Below are positions 24,074-32,032 of a DNA stretch of 64,000 nt, one piece after another. Origin of the DNA: Ditylenchus dipsaci (lineage: Eukaryota; Nematoda; Chromadorea; Rhabditida; Anguinidae); assembly GCA_004194705.1 (NCBI GenBank), contig SADC01000282.1, forward strand, positions 124,001 to 188,000, in the 5' to 3' direction. Under the pieces are notes generated by a model. It was not told where the DNA came from. It saw nothing but the letters and a program-made list of their open reading frames with translations, and did not search any database. The position numbers were made by a program, and so were the translations under genes. The number at the start of each line of letters is the position of its first letter. The first letter of the stretch is position 1.

Positions 24074-25389
24074 ATGTCATTCGGCAACGAAAGCGATGAA
24101 TCGTCTGGAAACTGGACTGGCGATGGAAGTTCAATCGTTCTTCAAGTAAAGAACAGGAAGTTGGTCGATCCGATCTGGGAAAAATTCGAGGAAATCACTC
24201 AAAATCAGATCAGCCTTTTGAAATGTAAATCATGTGATCAGGTACAACTGAAACTGTGAATCACTTCTTCATGTGGCCAAACCTTTTAGAAGTACAAAAG
24301 TTCCAGTGCGACGTCTACAACATTGAAGTACCAATGGGAAGCCACCAATGGGAAGCCAGAGGACGAAACATGCTTGGAATATCATTCTAGCGATGTGAAA
24401 AATTTGACCAGGTATACTTCCAGACATTCGAATCAGGCATTGGAGGTACTGTTTTACTTGCAAGTCATGGCTGTTCTTACTGCTTTTCCAGGATCTTGAC
24501 TCGATTGCGCATAAGAGATTAATATTCCCGTCCGCTACACGCTGGGGTTCTGCCACCGAAGTAATCAGGGGTTTTCTGGAGCTAGAGGAATACGTGATTG
24601 TCATCGCTAGCAGGAAAAACTGGTCGAGGGTGACAGAGGATGAGATTGAGGTAAACACAACAGATTTTTAACGCTAATCGAAAAGGTTTAGTACTTGCGC
24701 TGGATCTCGAAATTGGTGGACTGTTGTTGTTGAATTGTTGAATTGCTTCAAAGGATCCAGGGAGAGAAGACTGTCACAATATCTCCTTGTCTTGAATACA
24801 CTCGCGCACTATTTCTATCGCTGGATGACTTAGAGGTGCTTTCACAAGTTCTTAGTTATCTTATTTATAGCTGTTCGTTCAGGAAGTAGTGCCAAATAAG
24901 CTGAAATTAACGGTCCAAAATCTTCGCGGTAGTTCGAAAGGGCGCTTCACCAATGTTCTGAATACTGACCGGACTTATTTCGACCCGATTTTTATGGTTG
25001 CTTGCGCATTGGATCCAAACACATCTGACTGTCTTGGAGATGAAAACCTTTCCAAAGCTGCAGAATCGATAAGACAGCTGGTAGGTATATTAATATTTAG
25101 TTTGACCGAAATCCACGCATTTAATTCAGTTGCCTGCTAAGCAAACTCGGCTATCTATCCTCGGTTCGTAAATATTATTTCTCCTAACCGTTCTGGAAAT
25201 AAATATGATTTTCAGGATTGGCATTATCTGGCTGTACTGGCCTTCGAAGTACTCAATGTTCCTGCTACAAGCGCTCCAGTAGAGAGGATTTTTTCCCAAG
25301 CAGGGCTGGCCACTAGAAGTCACCGGAACAGGACTGAATTCTCATTGTTAAATTCCCAACTGTTAGTTTACTGCAAGAGTGGTATTTGA
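24074..25389 (+). CDS. hAT transposase, multi-exon
   Basis: Would cut and paste the surrounding element. Exon 1 (24074-24242) encodes a BED-finger start: DPIWEKFEEI then LLKCKSCDQ with the CxxC pair. A 48-nt intron leads to 24291 with KYKSSSATSTTLKYQWE, where the usual BED histidines are replaced, so the finger may be defective. An exon at 24492-24650 holds HKRLIFPSATRWGSATEVIR, the STRWNS block of the RNase H-like core. Another at about 24870-25082 has RTYFDPIFMVACALDPNTSD (LDPR region). The last exon, 25216-25389, has DWHYLAVLAFEVLNVPATSA, PVERIFSQAGLATRSHRNRT and the terminal LLVYCKSGI, the hAT dimerisation motif. The region between 24650 and 24870 is unclear and may contain an indel. Confidence 0.82.
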
Positions 25390-25494
25390 AAGGTGTTAAT
25401 TTGATGTTAATTGTTTTGTCAAATAAAATTAGAGTCTACAATAGATTACGGAGTGTGAAAACTTTCTTGCGCAGTTTTGCTCGATGTTCCATGT

Positions 25495-25790
25495 ACCAAA
25501 CTAACCAAGTGGTTGTTCACTTGGATCAGATTTTTACATGTTTTTTAGCTCCAAAGCCTGTTTTCTGCACTCATTCGGACATTGAAAGATCGGTTTATAA
25601 AATAGTAGTAAATTTTGGTTTTGATGGAATTTTTCACATTTTTGTAGATCTTGCAAAACGTAATTTTACCACTGTAAAATAACTTTATTATGCTTAAATT
25701 AGTGCAGTGTTTTGGAAGCCAAACACGTAAAAAAAATTTTTATCCAAGTGGAGGAGCGCTTGGTTTTGATGGTACATGGAATGCATGACT
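25495..25790. repeat. AAGTGG foldback element inside the hAT transposon
   Basis: Left tip AACCAAGTGGTTGTTCACTT then the TTTTTACATGTTTTTTAGCT arm; right end TTATCCAAGTGGAGGAGCGC then TTGGTTTTGATGGTAC. Same order as the 8463 and 56280 copies, inserted after the transposase stop. Confidence 0.7.
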
Positions 25791-26299
25791 GTAGTTTCTG
25801 CGTCGTGAATTAGCTTTTCATTGACCGTTTCAATGATAAAATGAGAAATTTCAGTGAAAGTACAAATTTTCAGTGAAAATGAGAATTATCAGTGAAAATG
25901 AGAATTTTCAGTGAAAATGAGAATTTTCAGTGAGAAAATGAGAAATTTTCATTTTCATTCAATGAGAATGAAAAATTTTCATTCAAATGAAAATGAAAAA
26001 TTCTCATTCTCATCCAATGAAAATTTCTCATTTTCATTCAAATGGAAATGAAAAGTTTTCATTTTCATCGAATGAAAATGAAAATTTCTCATTTTCATTT
26101 TAAGAAGAAAGTGAAAATTTTTCATCTTCTCACTGAAAAATTCTCATTTTCTCACTGAAAATTCTCATTTTCATCGTTTTCTCATTTTCATTTTGGAAAC
26201 ACTGGGTGAGAGCAAATAGCGCAGATTCCCAGCTACATTTTGGTATATAACATATGTGGCGTTCGAAAACAAAAACCCGGTATAAAAGGAGGAGAATGA

Positions 26300-26510
26300 A
26301 TTTAAGAAATAGCGGATTTTGGGGAGGGCGCTTATTAGAGGAAATACGGTAAATGCATTTGATTTTCATTTACATCTACATTTGTATTGTGAAAGGGTAA
26401 GTGTAAATGTAAGTGTAAGTGTTAATGTAAGTGTAAATGTAATGGGTGTTCACAATACCAAAAACATTTACATTTACACTTACATTTACAATTGTGATAG
26501 AGCCGCTAGG
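26300..26510. repeat. Half CCGTATTTCC element and GTAAGTGTAAAT inverted array
   Basis: 26320-26351 is GGGCGCTTATTAGAGGAAAT then ACGGTA, a right tip without its partner. 26357-26505 has repeated GTAAGTGTAAATGTAA units, a short spacer (GGGTGTTCACAATACC), then the inverted ACATTTACACTTACATTTAC. Confidence 0.65.
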
Positions 26511-27106
26511 TAGTTTAACTGGCTTCCTAGCTCATAAAAAATCTGGGGATCAACTCAGTTATCAAAATTTTCAGTCATATGACCTATGCTCACCAACTGT
26601 GTGCTCATATAGTGAATAGAGTAAAAAAACTGTCCAAATTGTCGAGCAGTGACCAAAAGGTCGAAATGAATGAATGAGAAGACATGCTGAACTAAAAAAC
26701 TGATTTACAGTAAAAAATTTTTTTTGATAATTTGCTCTTACGAAAAAGTTTCTTACGAATTTTAGCTGTTACGAAAATGTTTCTTACGAAATTGTCTCGT
26801 TACGAAACTTCCTACAGCCAAATGAACATTTGTGCGAAACGAACTTTGGGCGAAACGATAGGACCCGGGTTTTTGCATTTTTAAAACTATATTTTAAAAA
26901 AGTGTTTGTCCCGAAGAGAATTCAAATATCAAAATATTTATTTGGGCTTCCTTCGTCCAATTTATTAAATTTTATTTACTCAAACTACGATTACGAAGCG
27001 GCTGGATTATAACTTTTATTTTTGGTCGTGTTTGTTTGGTGACGTTACCTTCATTTCTTATGTTTAGTGTATCTCTGCTTCAAATCTCATCTCCTCTGAA
27101 TTTGAA
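26511..27106 (+). other. Upstream region of histone H2B
   Basis: AT-rich. Repeated TCTTACGAAA(A/T) units lie at 26735-26810. A TATA-like ATTATAAC at about 27005 stands roughly 100 bp before the ATG, a plausible core promoter position. No clear CCAAT or octamer motif. Confidence 0.35.
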
Positions 27107-27577
27107 ATGGCTCGTACGAAGATGGCCTCCCACAAGAAAGCTGATGCCAAGGGATCCCAAGAGGTGCCGGTCAAGACTGCTGGGGTGGACAAGAAGGAGA
27201 AGCGCAAGAAGGCTCGCAACGAGACTTTCGCCTCCCACATCTATCGTGTTCTCAAGCAGGTGCATCCGGAAATCGGAATGTCGTCGCAGGCTATGTCCGT
27301 GATGAATTCCTTTGTTCGGGTTAGTCCTCCCAATTATCTGGTGTCTTTTCGTGATTTCATGTATATTTTGCAGGACATCTTCGAAAGAATCGCCGCTGAG
27401 TCTGGTCGTCTTGCTCAGCACACTCGCCAGGCCAAGCACCAGAAGAACTCGTCCATCTCATCTCATGAAGTCCAGACTGCTGTGCGTCTCGTCTTGCCTG
27501 GTGAACTGTCTAAGCATGCTGTCTCCGAGGGAACCAAGGCTATGGCTAAATATGTGGCTTCCAAGGGCGAGAAGTGA
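27107..27577 (+). CDS. H2B: Histone H2B, divergent, with one 54-nt intron
   Basis: Core histone that pairs with H2A in the nucleosome. Exon 1 27107-27319 and exon 2 27374-27577 give 138 residues. The basic tail is followed by the histone fold: [24 protein letters not shown], then [35 protein letters not shown] and [16 protein letters not shown]. Known H2Bs read LAHYNKRSTITSREIQ at the second loop; here it is [20 protein letters not shown], an insertion of about six residues at a DNA-contacting loop. The intron (GTTAGT..TTTGCAG) is a multiple of three and has no stop, so retention would add 18 residues between VR and DI. Most replication-dependent H2B genes are intronless, which makes this a variant or a lineage trait. 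No frameshifts. Confidence 0.93.
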   Translation: MARTKMASHKKADAKGSQEVPVKTAGVDKKEKRKKARNETFASHIYRVLKQVHPEIGMSSQAMSVMNSFVRVSPPNYLVSFRDFMYILQDIFERIAAESGRLAQHTRQAKHQKNSSISSHEVQTAVRLVLPGELSKHAVSEGTKAMAKYVASKGEK

Positions 27578-27633
27578 AGATCTCGGTTGAAGAAGCAACT
27601 ATGCGTTAATCTCGTCTGCTCGTTACTCCAATT

Positions 27634-27680
27634 GTCCTTTCAAGGACTAATTTGTTTGGTTTGTTCCGTTGGGAAATAAA
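27634..27680 (+). terminator. Histone-type 3' stem-loop plus AATAAA
   Basis: 57 nt after the stop, GTCCT-TTCA-AGGAC forms a 5-bp stem with a four-base loop, preceded by CTCCAATT, at the place of the replication-dependent histone stem-loop. A canonical AATAAA follows at 27675-27680. The loop sequence differs from the usual TTTC/TTTA, so stem-loop-binding-protein recognition is uncertain. Confidence 0.6.
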
Positions 27681-27699
27681 TTGAAATGCCTTCGCTTTT

Positions 27700-28107
27700 C
27701 ATGCTTTTTTCCTGTCTTTGTGATGTACAACGGGTTGTTTTTTTTGAGAAATTAGTATTATGAGGCTTTAAATAGTAATTTTTAAAATGCGTGTTCCGTG
27801 ATTTATTTTCTGCCTCAAATGGGAGTGTGCAATTTAAACTTCTCTTCCTCGAAAAAATGGGTAAAAAGTTTAACTTTGTGTCTTGATGAAAAGGACCGAA
27901 AAAATACTTTTCTTCTACAACGACTATAGCGCTGCTTTTGCTTGTTCGAAACGGTCAATTTTTAGGGCACTTTTTGAAAACTTTATTTTTCGAAGTTGAT
28001 GTCCTCTGATAGGAAATCAGGTGTTGGCTCGCGATTGCGCTAATAAAATTTCAGGGTTGGTTGAGCGAAAAAAATTGTTTTGGTCAAAAAAAATTTGGAA
28101 AATTTCT
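27700..28107. other. No gene seen
   Basis: AT-rich intergenic sequence between H2B and a palindromic element; only short frames. Confidence 0.45.
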
Positions 28108-28347
28108 TATTAAAGAGGCATACCCACGCTAATAAGAGGTGGTTCCCGGGAATTCAAAAAATTTTCCTAATGATTGAACTTCTGTACGGATTTTTTCAAC
28201 TTGGTCTCTAACAAAACTATACCTAAAATTCAATATTAGGCCTTGTTTTCTTAGAGACCAGGTTGAAAAATCCGTACAGAAGTTCAATGATTAGGAAAAT
28301 TTTTTGAATTCCCGGGAACCACCTCTTATTAGCGTGGGTATGCCCTA
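28108..28347. repeat. Near-perfect 240-bp palindrome (GGCATRCCCACGCTAATAAG family)
   Basis: The left arm AGGCATACCCACGCTAATAA, GAGGTGGTTCCCGGGAATTC, CCTAATGATTGAACTTCTGT is matched base for base by the right arm ending CTCTTATTAGCGTGGGTATG then CC. Copies: 30733-30977 (degraded), 38190-38345 (partial), 53948-54060 with 57441-57957 (split by insertions), 60330-60545 and 60884-61120 (diverged ends). Confidence 0.9.
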
Positions 28348-28680
28348 TAAGGAAAATTTTTTTAATGTAACAGAAATTTTTGTGTCACATAACTTTTTTT
28401 TGCGTCATTTCCTTGCCTATCTATTAAATAAAAGTTCGCGCGGATACGAGGCCCGGAACATGGGATCTCCCCGTTCTGAGGTGGATACTCAAAACCGAAA
28501 ATTCAGAAAATTCGAAAATTTGAAATTATATTTTTGTTGTCTCGAGAGGAATTCGTAATTTCGTTGGGCATATTCGAAACTGAGAGTAGTTTTATAAGTA
28601 AATCGACCATGCTGAGCATGAATTCGGTGTTGGATCCATCGTAAAACTAATATTAAAAAATATTTATTGGCGTAATCATA
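28348..28680. other. No gene seen
   Basis: Short plus-strand frame with low complexity; no splice-supported exon or domain. Confidence 0.4.
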
Positions 28681-28956
28681 AGGGTGGTAGTAACAATTAA
28701 AATATGCGCGGACAAATGCGTATCCTCGGATAAAATCCGCGGATACGGATAATCGGTAGTAACAATCAAAAAATCCGCGGATATTTTATCCGCGGATACG
28801 GATAAATATCCGCGTACAAAATCCGTAGTAACAAATATTTATCCTTAGCTGCGGATAAATCCGCGGATTTTATCCGTATCCGCGGATATTTCTATCCGTG
28901 ATTGTTACTATGGGTTTTATCCGCGGATTTTATTCGTTGATTGTTACTACCACCCT
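28681..28956. mobile_element. Foldback element with ATCCGCGGAT motifs
   Basis: Terminal AGGGTGGTAGTAACAAT and ATTGTTACTACCACCCT are perfect inverted repeats. The inside holds about ten copies of the self-complementary ATCCGCGGAT, and GTAGTAACAAT recurs internally. No target duplication is evident. Confidence 0.8.
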
Positions 28957-29204
28957 AGGTTACATAGGTTATGTTGGGTAGCAGGTGTCGTAATACGGCG
29001 GGTTATCCAAAGGATGGCTAGGTGTAAAATTGGTCTCACATTTCTCAGGTAAAAAAGGTTTGGTTTTCTAACAAACATTTCTACACCTAGCCAAGCTTTG
29101 AATAATGCACTGTAATACGACACAAGATAATCTATTTAACCTTGAGATCACGCATAAGAAGATGGTTCGCTAACACAATTTGAACACAATCAGCGTGTAT
29201 TCGA

Positions 29205-29490
29205 AATACAAGCATACACAAGAATTACCAAGTTCGGCGCCAACGAAGTGCCGCGGAGCGGCGCTTACATTAATAATCGACAAAAGCATCTTGTTGTAGA
29301 TTGTTCGGCGCAAACGAAGTTCGGCGCAAACGGCACCAATATAAAATATATTCTGTTATCCAATGTTCGGCGCCAATGAAGTGCTTGAACTATCAGCGCA
29401 TACCCATTACAAAAATGTGCTCAGCGAAACAGCGTTAACCCGTACTATGTGCATGTAATAAAAAGACAGGTGCGCCATCGGCGCAGCGCG
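29205..29490. repeat. TTCGGCGC(C/A)AACGAAGT repeats
   Basis: GTTCGGCGCCAACGAAGTG at 29232, GTTCGGCGCAAACGAAGTTC at 29303, and GTTCGGCGCCAATGAAGTGC at 29364, separated by AT-rich spacers. Direct repeats at roughly 65-75 bp spacing, function unknown. Confidence 0.55.
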
Positions 29491-29577
29491 CCTTCTAGTG
29501 TTAGATACTATATTTCAAGAAATATGGCATAGGTCCATCGGTCGTGCACATTCCAAGTGTTACAGGAGAGAAAATAC

Positions 29578-29843
29578 CTGCTTATGTTTTGAGGGGAAGC
29601 AAATCTTATTAGATTTGACAGCCGCTAAGTTGGATAACCAATCAAATAGCTCTCCAACTTCTTGTTTCAGCTGGTCTTGTGTCCACTGCTTGCATTTTAG
29701 GGCCTTCTCTAAATAATTATGCCTTCTTTGATAATCCCATCAAAAACTTTGCCGCTAAACTAACCTGCCAGATACGCTGAGAGAGAGTCCATTTGTAGAC
29801 GAGTTTTTATTTTTTCCTCCTCAATTGCATAGGACATCTCATC
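29578..29843 (-). CDS. Two exons of an unrecognised gene
   Basis: Exon 29843-29765 follows a TTTTTAG acceptor and reads DEMSYAIEEEKIKTRLQMDS then LSAYLA. A 56-nt intron leads to exon 29708-29578: EKALKCKQWTQDQLKQEVGE, LFDWLSNLAAVKSNKICFPS, KHKQ, ending at a GTATTT donor. The phases join cleanly across the intron, the main support for reality. The residues are helical and charged with no domain I recognise. Further exons were not found on either side. Confidence 0.5.
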
Positions 29844-29999
29844 CTAAAAATGGTTAAAAGGAGTTGGTGCTTCTCTAGTTAACATCCCTCCTTCTATTTA
29901 CCTAGTTTTTTATTTACATAGTTTTTTGGATTAGGCTTCGGGCAAAGTATTGCAGCATATAAGCTGGTATGGTAGGATGGTCTTATGAATACTTTTTTT

Positions 30000-30327
30000 A
30001 CACTATACTCTCGATATAGTGTAGGTGCAAAAAGTTCGTCCCCTCCTAGGGTCCGACACTTTTTTACCTCTATTTTTTGAAAGCTTTTACCAAATCTGAT
30101 TCGTCAATAATCAAAAAGATCACAAGGATTCCGAATTCCCGGGTCTTTTCGGTAAAACTGTTGCCATTTGTCGCCAAGATCGGCAAAGCGGGAATCCTTG
30201 CGATGTTTTGGATTAGACTGACGAATCATATTTGGTAAAATTTTTCAAAAATAGATGTAAAAAAAATGTCGGGCCCTAAGAGGGAACGAACTTTTTGCAC
30301 CTACACTATATCGAAAGTAGACTGTAC
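30000..30327. repeat. Pogo-like foldback with ATATAGTGTAGGTGC module
   Basis: Left TACACTATACTCTCGATATA then GTGTAGGTGC, subterminal AAAAGTTCGTCCC and GGGTCCGACACTTTTTTACC; right arm complementary, ending ACACTATATCGAAAGTAGAC then TGTA. Shares its subterminal body with 20499, 41008, 54063 and 57471. Confidence 0.75.
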
Positions 30328-30732
30328 AGGAAAAAAGTTTGAGCCCTTTCGAACTACTTGACCCATCTGGTTCCTAAGCTCAAGCCAAAAAAAAACAACA
30401 GGCGTCCACATTTCAGTGAAAGTGGGGTAATTATTGGACACGCTCTGATTCAAAATACTGTCTTTATAGTATTCTATTTTTACCCAATTTTTTTTAAACT
30501 TATCTAAGCCATGTCACCACCTTTTTTGTAGCTCATCTCACTGGCTAAAACTTGGGCGGTGGTGACTTCCTTAAACAAAAGAAAAAAGTAGGTTAAACCA
30601 TATTGCTAGGAAAACGATTGCGAATTATACGAGTGTCTGATAACTTTAGATTTTACTAGAATTGTCCAATTAGCCACTCGACTAAACATACTAATATTGG
30701 TCTAAACTTCGGTCTGAATATATTTTTTTTCC
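30328..30732. other. No gene seen
   Basis: AT-rich; no exon or clear repeat. Confidence 0.4.
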
Positions 30733-30977
30733 AAAGGGGCATGCCCACGCTGATAAGAGGTGGTGTCCGAGAATTCGAAATGTTTTCCTAATCATTGGGT
30801 TTATGTACGGATTTATCAACTCGGTTTTTAACAAAACAAGGCCTAGAATTTAATTTTAGGTTAAATTTTGTTAGAAACAAAGCTGCAAAATCCTTACAGC
30901 AGTTCAATGATTGGGTGAAATTTTTTGAATCGGCGGGAACAATCCAGAACGCGTGGCCATGGCCCTTTAAAGAAAAA
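30733..30977. repeat. Degraded copy of the 28108 palindrome
   Basis: Begins GGGGCATGCCCACGCTGATA and keeps TTTCCTAATCATTGG, TGTACGGATTTATCAAC and AACAAAACAAGGCCTAG; the right arm is diverged (GCGTGGCCATGGCCCTTTAA). Confidence 0.7.
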
Positions 30978-31212
30978 GTTTCAAGAGAGAAGAAAATAAG
31001 ATCATAAAAATTTTAAATTTATATTTTCTATACGTTTCAACCCAATTCGAAAACCCCAATATGAAAAGTTGCAAATGTGAAGCGAAATATTAATTTTTTT
31101 AAGATATTCAATTGCCTATTCTTACTGATCGATCAATTTCTGTGGCCAATTGATTATTTTGGACAACCCTAAATTTACGGTAAACCAGATAAATTCATCA
31201 ATAAAGCATCCT

Positions 31213-31416
31213 TAAAGGACCATACTTGTTGATGCAAATGAGAATTTGACAAATTCAAATGCGCGCGGGACAGTTCTCTTTCGTCTCGCACTCTACTCTT
31301 TGGAGTTATTTCGAGCGACTTAAAAGAGTACAGTGAGAGACGAAAGAGAAGTGTCCCGCGGGAATTTGAATTTGTCAAATTCTCATTTGCATCATCAAGT
31401 GTGGTCCTTTACAAGT
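31213..31416. repeat. Palindromic element with AAAGGACCA ends
   Basis: Left TTAAAGGACCATACTTG, GATGCAAATGAGAATTTGAC, AAATTCAAATGCGCGCGGGA; right TCCCGCGGGAATTTGAATTT, GTCAAATTCTCATTTGCATC, AAGTGTGGTCCTTT. A relative with the same GCGCGCGGGACCA block lies at 36725-37110. Confidence 0.8.
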
Positions 31417-31599
31417 GTGGTCCTTTGAAAATTACTTTAATAGAGATCACAGGAGAGTAGTGTTTATTTATGTTCAGCAGGTAAATAACTTTGGTGTTTT
31501 CCAATGGTTGAGATCCAGACACTAAAATAAATTGGATTAGCAAGTTCCAAAGCTCGAAAATTTCAATTTTGGAGTCAAGAATTTGAAGGGATCATCAAC
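31417..31599. other. No gene seen
   Basis: AT-rich spacer. Confidence 0.4.
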
Positions 31600-32025
31600 G
31601 GCTATATAGACCGTCCCCCGCCTTTTGTCGGAAATCTCCCGCCTTATTTTAAAACAAAAATTTCTACCATTTTCAAAGAAAAAAATTTAATTTTTACACC
31701 ATCATGTAGCCTCAGATCTCAGCTTTCTAAGGAGCTGAAAATTATATTGTAAAAAATAAAAAGATTTACGTATTTGAATGGAGAGACCACAACCGAAAAA
31801 TTACTTCGTTCTATTACGTAAATCTCTTAATTTTTAAAATTATACGTTTTAGTAATACAGCTCCTTAGAAAGCTGAGATCCGATGCTACATATAATGGTA
31901 ACAATATTTTGGGAAAATTGTGCTGAAAAAGGTATAAAATTTTTAAAAAATAGGTTGGAGATCTCGGCAAAAAGGCGGTGATTTCCGACTATGGCGGGCG
32001 ATATTCAATTGCCCATCGTCAACTC
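31600..32025. repeat. Palindromic element with CTCAGCTTTCTAAGGAGCT block
   Basis: TCTCAGCTTTCTAAGGAGCT at about 31716 is inverted at 31858-31880 (AGCTCCTTAGAAAGCTGAGA), and CCCGCCTT (31617) is inverted as AAAGGCGG near 31968. The TGTAGCC..ATCTCAGCTTTCTAA block is the hallmark of copies at 47180, 53038 and 60720. Confidence 0.65.
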
Positions 32026-32032
32026 TAGTTAG

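Larger units (their letters stand above)
23567..26204 (+). mobile_element. hAT transposon with transposase and perfect 8-bp target duplication
   Basis: The termini CAGTGTTTCCAAAATG and CATTTTGGAAACACTG are inverted repeats with the CAGTG start common in hAT elements. They are flanked by GGTGAGAG at 23559-23566 and 26205-26212. About 430 bp on the left and 360 bp on the right consist of repeated GAAAATGAGAATTTTC-like units. An AAGTGG foldback lies inside at 25495-25790, between the transposase stop and the right array. Confidence 0.92.
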
